Shown piece by piece: positions 23,786 through 34,001 of a stretch of 64,000 nucleotides of DNA. The notes beneath the pieces are model-generated. The model was not told the origin of the DNA. It saw only the letters and a list, made by a program, of their open reading frames with translations, and ran no database searches. Both the position numbers and the translations under genes were made by a program. The DNA is taken from contig NC_090125.1 in assembly GCF_023973825.1 (NCBI RefSeq), forward strand, positions 1,299,501 through 1,363,500, in the 5' to 3' direction. The stretch is from Plasmodium brasilianum. Lineage: Eukaryota; Apicomplexa; Aconoidasida; Haemosporida; Plasmodiidae. Positions within the stretch are counted from its first letter, which is position 1; each line of letters begins with the position of its first letter.

Positions 23786-24389
23786 GGAAAAATAGATGAA
23801 CGAAGAAAAATAAAAAAAGAGGAAGAGAAACAAAGATAAATGAAGGAAGGAGAGAAGAAAAAAAAAAAAAAAAAAAAAATTGTATGTCGGATGTGTCACA
23901 GCCAACCCCTCTTTTGAAGCTACACAGCTACAGCTACCGCCACCTATTTTTTTTTTTTTTTTTTTTTTTTTCCCTAGCTTAACAAACATGTTTCCCCACA
24001 TCAGATGAGGGAAAGAAAGAAGGTAAAACACGCCACACTGCTTTTGGACCGTCGAAAATTATTGCATTTATTACATAAAGGAACAAAAAAAAAAAAAAAA
24101 AAAAGCTTCAAAGTTACACACACAAAAACAAAAAATAAAAATAAAATAATAATCAAACAATAGCATACAAAAAAAATTAAAGCATATGCATTTGCATAAA
24201 AACATTTCCAAAAAAATGGGCAATTCAAAATATATATTTTTACAAATTAACAAAACAAATTAATAGGTAACCAATTTTACTTACAACTTTTTTAGAATGC
24301 TGCATTGTTTATAACGTATTATTTGGTAAAATATGATGTCGGAAAAACAGTAGCCAGATTTTTTGGGAATTTTTTTTTTTTTTTTTTTT

Positions 24390-24460
24390 CTCATGCAATT
24401 ATTTGCCCTTTAATTAGATATGCCTCGGGTAATAACAATAAGATTACATACATATATATA

Positions 24461-24500
<40 letters not shown>

Positions 24501-24583
24501 TTTTTCTCATGCGATTATTTGCCCTTTAATTAGATATGCCTCGCGTAATAACAATAAGTTTACATACGTATATATACACTATA

Positions 24584-24617
<34 letters not shown>

Positions 24618-24620
24618 TTG
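24390..24620. repeat. 116-bp tandem duplication with (AT)n and poly(T) ends
   Basis: Two copies of a unit beginning CTCATGCRATTATTTGCCCT and continuing through GATATGCCTCG and an (AT)n/poly(T) tail; the second copy starts 116 bp after the first. Only a few substitutions separate the copies. Confidence 0.88.
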
Positions 24621-24781
24621 GTATAACTTTTTTTTTTTAATTTTTTCATTTAAATTAATGGGAAGACTTTTTTCGCCCTTTTGTACATACGTGAGGTGTT
24701 TTAATGCGCAGAAAATGATTTCCCTTTTTTGTAAGTTTATATGTACCTATAAGCGCGTATCTTGTGCTTGTTTCACCACAA

Positions 24782-24994
24782 ATGGATAGTAGTATGACTT
24801 ATGGAATGACTAGTGGTATAACTAATGGTATAACTAATGGTATAACTAATGGTATAACTAATGGTATAACTAATGGTATAATTGATATTATGACTAATGG
24901 AATAACTAATGATATGACTAACAACATGAGCGATGGCGTAAACGCGGCTGGTATCGACAGAGAAGCCCCCAACCCACGCAATCTTCACTACTAG
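24782..24994 (+). other. 70-codon open frame with GITN tetrapeptides, doubtful
   Basis: An ATG-started open frame encodes repeated GITN units (12-bp ACTAATGGTATA array) and then a non-repetitive tail ending DREAPNPRNLHY. It ends overlapping the stop codon of the opposite-strand helical-repeat gene. It could be chance; no upstream exon was recognised. Confidence 0.2.
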
Positions 24995-27900
24995 AAGTAT
25001 TTTTCCAAATGTTCAGTGCGTAATGCTAGGACGTCAAACGAGGTGTGAGATACATACTGGGTGTTTACATTCATCCGTTGAGTAGTTTGAACTATTTGAT
25101 TAACTACATTTTTAAGTTCTCCTTTGCTATTCATATTGTTACATATATTATTATTGCCATTATTATTATGTGGGTTTCTTTCCCTAATATATTCTATGAT
25201 TGTAAGGATAGCCAAATATGAACGCAGTAAGGGGAGATTACATAACAAGTGCAAAGTTTTACCACTGTTAAAATTGTTGATCCAATAATATGATTCCCCC
25301 ACTTTATGGTTCATAGTACAACTTAAATTACATATATGAAATAATATTATTATTATAACTTCATGCATTAAGCTAACATATTTATCGAATAAAGCATCCT
25401 GCAATATAAATTTGTTTATACATTCATATGAAAGAACGACTTGGTCACTGCTACAGTGATAAAGAAGTATACCCTCGTTGATAAGCAACTTGTATAATTT
25501 GTTCAATAAAAAACTTAATAAACGTATTTTCCTAATTGTAACTATGTGCTCTTTACAGAAAATATACACACATATATAGTGTATACCTTGACATAACAGT
25601 TGCATAGACGATAGACAAAAGAATTGCAGAATGCAGTTATTAACGATTAAATGAAAGAACTCTTCGTCCTGAACTTCAAGCTTTGCTAAATTGTTCATAA
25701 TGATTATCAAGTTTTTCTCATTGTGCATTTGTACTTGGTCCACTCCATCAGTTATGTCCTCCCGATCCGATTTATCCGCAGTGTGCCAACATTGCATAAG
25801 CGTTTTACCCCTTTTGATTAAATGCCTCCAAAACAATGTGTAGGCATCCCCTAAAATTAGGCTCAGCGCTTCTTTCGAATAATTTTCTTTGTTTAGACTC
25901 TGCATCAATATTGCAATATCAGCCGTGGTCATTTCACAAACGTACGGATGCATAAACGGTAATAACTTATTCAACACAGTTTTAAAATAAAAAGTTTTCT
26001 TTTCATCAATTTGGATGCAATTAATAGAAGAATGAAAAATTTTCCCACATGCACTTAAAAAATTTATAAGTAAATATTTATTTCTGAACAAGTCAGCACT
26101 GTTCATAATTTTACTAGCCAACATGTTAACAAACTCATAGTAGTTTCTCCAGTATTTTTTCCCTTCCTCAATTTGTAAATTTGCAGATAGGGTGGATACT
26201 GAACGTAAGATGCTTATACAATTTTCGATGCTTAAGGAATATTTGTTTTCTCTATAAGTACACATTAACAATTTCACTATCTTGGATGTGTGTAAATAAT
26301 TTAATTTGGAAAAAAGAAAAAATATGAGGCTTATTTTGTTACCACTTATTTCATTTGACTGATTAACTTTGCTTTTATTTTTTTTTTTATTTTTTATATA
26401 TTTTCTTTTTTTTTTTATTATTCCTATGCTTTTCTCCATCTCAACCATGGACAAGTCTTCCTCGTTCCTTTTCTTCATATATATACTGAAGTTACCATAA
26501 CAAAACATGTTCCCTTCTACTGTGCACGCAGCGGGGCTATTCCTTTCACTGACTCTGGGGAGGGCTCCAACGAGGTCTTCCCCCACGTTTGCCATTTCTT
26601 CCTCTTTTTCCATTTCTTCTACTCCATCCATTTCTTTTACTTCCTCCCCCTCAGTGCAAGATGTCGAAAATAACTTTTCGGCATTTTTGAAGAACTGTTC
26701 CTCAATTTGAACTTTCTGCCGATCCCTTTTTACAGATGTATATGCCGACAGGGCAATACAAAAATGTTTGATGGAACTGAATTCATTTATTTGTAAAAGC
26801 TTACTTAAGCAGGATTCTTCGAACACATCATCTGTTATGTGCATATTTTTAAAAGCTTTAAAAAGATAGGCAAAAGTTTTTTCATCAAATGAGGAGAATA
26901 TTCTTAAGCTTCTTAATTTAATATAGTCATACAGAATTGTGTCATTAATTTGGTAAATTGAATAGCAATAAAATATGATAGACAGCTCTATATGGTTGTA
27001 ACAGTTTATATATTTCTTCACATTTAACGTAATGTTTTCAAATAACTCGCTTACTCTATGTATGGGTATAAAAACAGGATTGTCTAAAATAGGAGAAGGG
27101 GTCTTCTTCATTCTTTTTATGAACACTTTACAGTTATAGGCGCATAAAGTCGAGCATAATAAAACGAGATCCTTCTTCTTACACCTGTTCATATTTTTGC
27201 AAATTTGTCTAAACAGCGGCTGCACGTATGTTTCACCCAACCGGCTCAGGCCATCGATATCACCACTACCACTGCTTACACCACTACCACTGCTTATACC
27301 ACTACCACTGCTTATACCACTACCACTGCTTACACCACTATTACGGATACCTTCGTGAAATAAATTTTCGCTCTGCCCCCCACAGGCAAAGGAGAGCGAA
27401 ATATGCAGAAGGCGTACCAAATGATGCAGGGAGCAGCCACTAAATTTTCTTTCATATATAATGGAATGTAGGAGGCCCTCTAAAAAGGAAAATTTCAAAA
27501 AGGAGGTCTTACTATAAGCACTTAAAACGTTTACAAGTTGTATTATGTTAAAGTCATTTTTTGCCTTTGTAATTATATGCTGTTCAAATAAAAAAAATAA
27601 ATTATAAAACTTGTTTAATTTTAACACAGAAATGTTATATAGTAATAAACTCAATCCTACCAAGCTATAGTCAGAAACTTTTCTCATATGTATCTTTTCC
27701 ACCAAAAAATATAAAAAAAATTTATCCTTATCATACCTGTTAATATTATCACAATATTTTAATTTACGCAAACTGTTTATTAATAGAGAAACATAATGAG
27801 GTGCATATATTTCGTCAAAATAGTTTTCTTGTTCATTTATTATTTTTTTTTTTATTTCGTCCAGAAAATAAATGTTTCTAAAATTCATTTTACCTAGTGA

Positions 27901-28425
27901 GTTAACCAATGAACATACATGAATCAAGTCAAATTCCTTTAATCGAAGAATACAACGATTTAATATTTCGTTTATAATTCTATCATTTCTATATTCCGTG
28001 TATGACAAAAAAGTAAATACACTTGTAATAATTTTTGGGTGAATGTTCTTTTCATGTATTCTGTACATAGTTTCTCTACAATAACTATTCCATAAACTCA
28101 AATCTTTTTTGTTCTCCCTGAAAGTTTTTTTCACACGTTCGAAGAAATCATCGTTGCTGTCAGGGATTGTATTAGAAGTACGCGCGTTTTTGTTTCTTCC
28201 CTCATTTTTTTGCCAATTTACTTGCCCATATTTTTCGATATTTTGTTCGGCATATTTTTTGGCATTTTTTTCGACATTTTCCTCGACGATCGGTCTATTT
28301 TCATATCTCGAAATTACATTAGGCGAGCAATATTCAAAGTTGTTTGAGAAAAATCTTTTTTTTGAGAAACTATGCTTGTAACTATTCCACGCATGTGATA
28401 CTTTTATCACAGCTGCATGGTTCAT
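24991..28425 (-). CDS. Organellar helical-repeat protein (heptatricopeptide/FASTK-like)
   Basis: One uninterrupted exon of 1144 aa. The N-terminus is basic, free of acids for about 25 residues and rich in Ser and Phe (KVSHAWNSYKHSFSKKRFF), a typical mitochondrial presequence. The body is a long run of paired helices with the pattern 'L.. L..S..KL': HVCSLVNSLGKMNFRN, YVSLLINSLRKLKY, QLVNVLSAYSKTSF, VLLCSTLCAYNCK, LIIIMNNLAKLEV. This pattern is seen in apicomplexan heptatricopeptide/RAP and FASTK-like RNA-binding proteins, which process or stabilise mitochondrial rRNA fragments. I see no C-terminal RAP domain; the end is an Asn-rich stretch and a short tail. Short inserts include an SSGSG repeat (encoded 27255-27335) and a basic KKKRKYIKNKKKNK segment. 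Gene is certain; RNA-related role is inferred. Confidence 0.72.
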   Translation of the reverse strand: MNHAAVIKVSHAWNSYKHSFSKKRFFSNNFEYCSPNVISRYENRPIVEENVEKNAKKYAEQNIEKYGQVNWQKNEGRNKNARTSNTIPDSNDDFFERVKKTFRENKKDLSLWNSYCRETMYRIHEKNIHPKIITSVFTFLSYTEYRNDRIINEILNRCILRLKEFDLIHVCSLVNSLGKMNFRNIYFLDEIKKKIINEQENYFDEIYAPHYVSLLINSLRKLKYCDNINRYDKDKFFLYFLVEKIHMRKVSDYSLVGLSLLLYNISVLKLNKFYNLFFLFEQHIITKAKNDFNIIQLVNVLSAYSKTSFLKFSFLEGLLHSIIYERKFSGCSLHHLVRLLHISLSFACGGQSENLFHEGIRNSGVSSGSGISSGSGISSGSGVSSGSGDIDGLSRLGETYVQPLFRQICKNMNRCKKKDLVLLCSTLCAYNCKVFIKRMKKTPSPILDNPVFIPIHRVSELFENITLNVKKYINCYNHIELSIIFYCYSIYQINDTILYDYIKLRSLRIFSSFDEKTFAYLFKAFKNMHITDDVFEESCLSKLLQINEFSSIKHFCIALSAYTSVKRDRQKVQIEEQFFKNAEKLFSTSCTEGEEVKEMDGVEEMEKEEEMANVGEDLVGALPRVSERNSPAACTVEGNMFCYGNFSIYMKKRNEEDLSMVEMEKSIGIIKKKRKYIKNKKKNKSKVNQSNEISGNKISLIFFLFSKLNYLHTSKIVKLLMCTYRENKYSLSIENCISILRSVSTLSANLQIEEGKKYWRNYYEFVNMLASKIMNSADLFRNKYLLINFLSACGKIFHSSINCIQIDEKKTFYFKTVLNKLLPFMHPYVCEMTTADIAILMQSLNKENYSKEALSLILGDAYTLFWRHLIKRGKTLMQCWHTADKSDREDITDGVDQVQMHNEKNLIIIMNNLAKLEVQDEEFFHLIVNNCILQFFCLSSMQLLCQGIHYICVYIFCKEHIVTIRKIRLLSFLLNKLYKLLINEGILLYHCSSDQVVLSYECINKFILQDALFDKYVSLMHEVIIIILFHICNLSCTMNHKVGESYYWINNFNSGKTLHLLCNLPLLRSYLAILTIIEYIRERNPHNNNGNNNICNNMNSKGELKNVVNQIVQTTQRMNVNTQYVSHTSFDVLALRTEHLEKYF

Positions 28426-28499
28426 ATTTTTTTTTTTTTTTCTCTCTTTCGCACAAGGTGACTTAGCTTTATTTTGATTTTTTTATACCTCGTTACGTT

Positions 28500-28640
28500 T
28501 AATGTTGTAATGTTCGATTTTGTTATGCTTTATGTTGTAATGTTCGATTTTGTTATGCTTTATGTTGTAATGTTCGATTTTGTTATGCTTTATGTTGTAA
28601 TGTTCGATTTTATTACGTTTTCTGTTGTTATGTTTCACTT
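28500..28640. repeat. 30-bp array containing TGTTGTAATGTTCGATTTTG
   Basis: Four near-perfect 30-bp units within the first 220 bp upstream of the helical-repeat gene's start codon, so within its likely 5' UTR. Confidence 0.85.
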
Positions 28641-28699
28641 TGTTATGTTCCATTTTATCTCATTATTTTCTGCTTTTCCTGTTGTGTTGAATCTCTCCA

Positions 28700-28730
<31 letters not shown>

Positions 28731-29307
28731 CATTCACCATGCATGCACTTCATAGTTATTATTATAAATTTACATTATGTTGTACTTAATTGAATTATAT
28801 TACATTTAGTTGTATTATATTGTACTTTATTTTACTTTATTTTACTTTATTTTACTTTATTTTACTTTATTTTGCTTTATTTTGCTTTATTTTGCTTTAT
28901 TATACTTTAATTTTTTTTTTTTTTTTTTTTTTTATTTTGCTCAAATATTAACGTCAAGCATTATAAGAAATAGTTGTGTTAAACGAACAGAAAAAAAAGG
29001 CCGAAATTGTAGTATTCCCTTACCAAGCTGTACACATAAACACATTCATGTATACATATGTATGTGCAACTGTATACGTTAGCATGTATGAATGCATGTT
29101 GACCACCCTGCTCTAACTTTACCCACCCTTTTTCCTCTTTTGTTTGTCCCAAAAGGATTCCCCTACATTGGTCAAGTGGAAATTTGTTCTCCCCTTTTGG
29201 TGTATGAGTGGAAAAAACTTAAAAAATTAAAAATACGTTTGAACACGAATTTTTGCCTCTTCGCATATGAACACATACAGGTAAATGTGTACATATATAC
29301 GCATATA

Positions 29308-29353
<46 letters not shown>

Positions 29354-30735
29354 CACGTAATACTCTCCGTAAAATGCTGAAGAGGGAAATTGCAGTATTT
29401 TTAAGTTACATGTGAGTAATAGCGGTTATTACATTTTAATTATAATGCAAATTTCGAAAGGTAAGCAGCAAAGAATAGAACAAAAAATAGAACAAAAAAA
29501 AAAGATATAAAAAGAAGTTAGGGAAAGAACGAGTTGTAAAATGGGGCAAAAGATTTTTTTCGAAAAGCCAATTTTTTAAAAAGGAGAGAAATCAGCAATG
29601 TGGTTAAATATTACCAAAGGAAAAAAATTGAAATAAAATAAATAAGTCTATGTTTTCAAAATGGCGTAAGCAGAGAGAACTTAGTGAATAAATGTAGATC
29701 GGAAAATCAATGTTTTGAAAATAAATATAGAGAAAAAATCATTTTAATTATTAAAAAAATTAAAAATTTGAATTATAGTAACATATAAATCTGAGTCGTA
29801 AACGAAAATTATATAAATTTGTGTAAATGTTTATTTTCTACATTTTTATGAACAAATCATAATTTTTTTTTTTTTCTTTTTATTTTATTTCATTTATTTC
29901 ATTTATTTATTTATTTATTTATTTTATTATTTTTTTTTTTTTTGGACTTCCTTGGATCAAAACTCGAATTGTCCAAATGTGTGTGTGTGCTTTTCGTAAA
30001 TAAGAAAATTAAAAGAAAAAAAAAAAAAAATATATATAAATAAATATAAAAATGTAAGTATAAAAATATGTATATAAAAATATGAATTTATAAATATAAA
30101 AATATGATTATACAAATATGATTATATAAATATGATTATATAAATATGATTATATAAATATGATTATATAAATATGATTATATAAATATGAACATATAAA
30201 TATGAACATATAAATATGAACATATAAATATGAATATATAAATATGAATATATAAATAAATATAAATATGTACACATGAACATAAACGAATTCACATGCT
30301 TTAATTAGACATTTGATTTTTTATATTTATTATGAACACATTCATAATATTTGTCAAGAAGAGTAAATAAATGCGGAAAATGAATCGGGTCATGTGAAAA
30401 AGGAAAATTTAATGTATTTTAAAGTTATCAATTAAAAACAAAAAACAAAAAAGCAAAAAAGAAAAAACAAAAAATCGAAAAAACAAAAAAACAAAAAAAC
30501 AAAAAAAAAACTTCATTAATCATTACAAAAAAAATATTAACATATCAGAATATTTTGCATATATTTGCTACCTGTTAATAACATTTCAACTTTTAAATGT
30601 GCATATTATAATTTTCCTTTTTTCCGAATTCGGAACAGTAAAGTAATTAACGTTTTTAGCTACCCAGTGAGAAAATATACAGTGACAAAACGTACATATT
30701 TGCGCATATTGATAAAAATATAAATAAATAAATAA

Positions 30736-30773
<38 letters not shown>

Positions 30774-31818
30774 TATGCGTGTATACATGTCTATTTACGC
30801 TTACGTGGACATGTACCCATACCATGCGCTAGTACATATATGTAACATCGAATTAACGCATTTAACGCGTTAAAAGCGTGATCACGCGAGCACATTATGC
30901 ACATGTATTTGTTCATGATACAATAAAATTATTCATATATGTATAATACATAATAAGTATATTCCTATAATTGGCTCCGCCGTTATTTACTAATCGAATT
31001 AAAGAATTAATTAAAGTTCAATGAATATCGTAATATATTTTTTCATGGATACTATATTTTCTTAGACCCTCTTGCAATTTATTGAATAGACTTAGTTGAT
31101 CATACTCATATGTACACATGTAAGTAAGGGCATATGCCTTTATGCGTTTATGCGTTTATGTGTATATGTATCTGCATATATATATATATTTTATACGTGC
31201 ATGTGTTCATGCTTAATGACCTTTTTTCGTTGTGCTATTAATGTGCCTTTTCTCATCATTGCTAACATATTTGTATTATATCATTATTTTTTTATGCACA
31301 CATTTATCCCGCCATCGTATGGGAGGAAATAACGTTTTTATGAAAAAAACCCATTTAAAAAAAAATTTCTTCCAGTTGTAGGTTACTCCTACGTAGACCC
31401 GAACAGCAGCGACATACTTCCTTTACGTACATACATATATACATACATATGTACATATATATAAATACATTTATTTTGACTGCTATTCTTATTGTTAATA
31501 TATGCCCCTAATTAATTTGCAACTCTCAATATACAATTGTCTTTTCGTTTTTTATCTGTAAAATTTATTTACCTTTGGTAATATTTATTTCTTGCCATTA
31601 CTCCCGTTATCATTTATTCTACATTCAATTCATTTTAAAAATAAAAAAGAGATTACTGCAAAATTATGTGTGCGAATATTTTTGAAGAGTAACCTTATCA
31701 TTTTGTCATTTTCTAAATTCGTAATTCTTTCAATTCGTCATTTTTGCATTTTATCACTTTTCCGTTTCATCATTTTCTTTAAAGTTTACAGTTTAATAGT
31801 AATTAAAAGATTAGCTCG

Positions 31819-31849
<31 letters not shown>

Positions 31850-31854
31850 AAATT

Positions 31855-32045
31855 AAATTAAATTAAATAGAATAGAATAGAATAGAATAGAATACAATAC
31901 AATACAATATAATACAATAAAATACAATATAATACAATACAATACAATATAATATAATATAATACAATACAATACAATATAATACAATAAAATACAATAT
32001 AATACAATACAATACAATATAATACAATACAATACAATATAATAC
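31855..32045. repeat. Pentanucleotide AATAC/AATAT microsatellite
   Basis: A composite of AATTA, AATAG, AATAC and AATAT pentamers preceded by a 29-base poly(A). The minus-strand reading gives a long Tyr/Ile/Leu/Val frame that is not a gene. Confidence 0.9.
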
Positions 32046-32259
32046 AAATAAGTGCAACGCGACACAACGCAAAACGAAAAAAAAAAGAGTAACCTGTTCG
32101 CACTAGTATCCAAGCGAGAACAAATGCGTGTTTGCACGTCGGAATACATGTATGCATTAAATGTACATATACTTATGGTATTATTTATGTATGTCCGTAT
32201 ATAAATATTGACATGCACACATATATATATGTGTATGAGCCTCTTCGCCTGTACACGTT

Positions 32260-32302
<43 letters not shown>

Positions 32303-32364
32303 GTATACATATACATATACATATACATATATATATATATATATAGACACCTCTTCTTTTAAAC

Positions 32365-33816
32365 ATGAAATTGCTAAAGTTTTCCTGGGTAAGATATGAT
32401 GCCATCATTTCAAGATTTTTTATGTTTTTTTCCTTTCTCCTTTTTATTTTAATATGTGAAGGTTTTTTAAAAAAAAGAGAATATTTATTTAATGTAGAAA
32501 TATCAAGTAAAAATCTATGTCATTTTGTTCATAATAATTTTGCTAAATTGGAAAAAATCTTTTTATGTAATTCCTTTATATATAAAAGATTTCCGCACAA
32601 TGATTGGAAGAGTTTGAGGGAAAACAAGGTAGTCATAATATCCCATGGAAAGAAAAACGACAGGGAAGGATATACCCGTAGCAGAATTATCGAAAGGCAG
32701 CCAAGGGTGGACAACATAGATGATGCAAGAAGTGATCTCAAAAATCATAACAAACGTTATGACAAACATCATGGTAGGCGTAATGAAAGACATGATAACG
32801 ATACAGTTATGGGAGAGTACATGCTTGACCTCACTGTAGATACAAATAATCCCGCACTAGACGAAAATGTTCTAAAAAAATCGAGAATGATTTTCAAAAA
32901 ACTAGATAGCAATAACAACAATTTAATAGATTTCAATGAATTTAAAAACAATGTAAGAATAGTAGCAAAAATTAAAGATATTAACATGAATATCTTATAT
33001 CATCTCTTTCAGCAGTTTGATGCAAATAAAGATAAAAAATTGGATTATACAGAATTTCTATCATTAAATTCTTATGATTTTAATTTTATTAAATTAATTC
33101 AAATACTATTTGGTCATAAAAATACAGTAGATAAAAATATAATTTATGATTATCTAGAAATTTTTTTTTCCGAATTTTTAGAAAGTATACTACTGAATGA
33201 TGGGCTTAATATTCCTTATTATATTAAGATGAGACATACTAATGCTGCAAATAATAATGCAAATAATACTGCAAATAATACTGCAAATAATACTGCAAAT
33301 AACCTTGCAAACAAGCTTGCAAATAATTTTTTTAAAAATAGTAAAGGCATTTGGGATATAAATGAAGATGAAAATTTGCAAATGGACGAATTTCAAAATT
33401 TTCAATTATACTTACTACTAGAAATAGATCACTTATCTAATTTTTTACAATTAGATATAAACCTCGATGGACTTATTGATATATCCGAATTGTTGTTCTA
33501 CATTAGCAATGACGGCAAACTTTACCATACGTTGTGCGCTTACCTCGAGGGAAGTATTGCACCACAGAGTGGAAGCGGAAGGAACAGTAGCAGTAACGAC
33601 CGCGCTGGTGATGATACTGGAAGGACAAAAGAAGACGTTTTCAAATACATGAGGGAGCCACTGAACATTCAAAACTCCTTAATCCTTAACCTGGAATTCA
33701 TTCTGCATGCATTCGATACAAATAACGATATGCTCCTTGACTACGAGGAATACAAAAATCAAATAGACACCTCCTCCGTTTTAGATTCTACTCCAGAAAT
33801 AGTATATTCAAATTAA
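32365..33816 (+). CDS. EF-hand calcium-binding protein with signal anchor
   Basis: A single exon of 483 aa. Residues 17-33 are a strongly hydrophobic signal peptide or anchor (FFMFFSFLLFILICEGF). Five EF-hand loops are visible: D181 (DSNNNNLIDFNE), D219 (DANKDKKLDYTE), D331 (DINEDENLQMDE), D364 (DINLDGLIDISE) and D451 (DTNNDMLLDYEE). All five keep the 1, 3, 5 and 12 calcium ligands. A TANN tetrapeptide repeat (12-bp units, residues about 296-320) separates loops 2 and 3. Such a layout fits a calcium sensor or buffer of the secretory pathway, or a membrane-tethered sensor; no enzymatic domain is present. It is not an obvious calmodulin, CDPK or reticulocalbin: there is no kinase domain and no ER-retention motif at the C-terminus (it ends IVYSN). 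Confidence 0.88.
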   Translation: MKLLKFSWVRYDAIISRFFMFFSFLLFILICEGFLKKREYLFNVEISSKNLCHFVHNNFAKLEKIFLCNSFIYKRFPHNDWKSLRENKVVIISHGKKNDREGYTRSRIIERQPRVDNIDDARSDLKNHNKRYDKHHGRRNERHDNDTVMGEYMLDLTVDTNNPALDENVLKKSRMIFKKLDSNNNNLIDFNEFKNNVRIVAKIKDINMNILYHLFQQFDANKDKKLDYTEFLSLNSYDFNFIKLIQILFGHKNTVDKNIIYDYLEIFFSEFLESILLNDGLNIPYYIKMRHTNAANNNANNTANNTANNTANNLANKLANNFFKNSKGIWDINEDENLQMDEFQNFQLYLLLEIDHLSNFLQLDINLDGLIDISELLFYISNDGKLYHTLCAYLEGSIAPQSGSGRNSSSNDRAGDDTGRTKEDVFKYMREPLNIQNSLILNLEFILHAFDTNNDMLLDYEEYKNQIDTSSVLDSTPEIVYSN

Positions 33817-33970
33817 ATTTAAAAAAAAAAAAAAAAACTCGTTTGAGCTGCCATTGAATGTGCATGTAATCGCGTGTATATATACATTTGTGCATATATA
33901 TACCCGTACGAACACGTACACACACGCGCACACATACACAGGTGCAAATGTGCGTCATTATCATTACACC

Positions 33971-34001
<31 letters not shown>

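Larger units (their letters stand above)
23547..24990. other. Intergenic, four kinds of repeat
   Basis: This region contains a 15-bp purine array (23570-23785), poly(A)/poly(T) runs (23858-23879, 23947-23970), a 116-bp tandem duplication (24390-24620) and a 12-bp ACTAATGGTATA array (24800-24910). It holds the promoter of the TPR-like gene and the 3' flank of the helical-repeat gene. Confidence 0.6.
28426..32364. other. 3.9-kb divergent intergenic region
   Basis: No gene recognised between the helical-repeat gene (-) and the EF-hand gene (+), so both promoters are here. It contains a 30-bp T-rich array (28500-28640), TTTTACTTTA repeats (28825-28900), several poly(T) runs, an ATATGATTATATAAAT array (30090-30250), A-rich repeats (30435-30510), (AT)n tracts, a long poly(A) (31819-31847), an AATACAATATAATAC array (31855-32045) and an ACATAT array (32255-32340). 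Confidence 0.6.
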
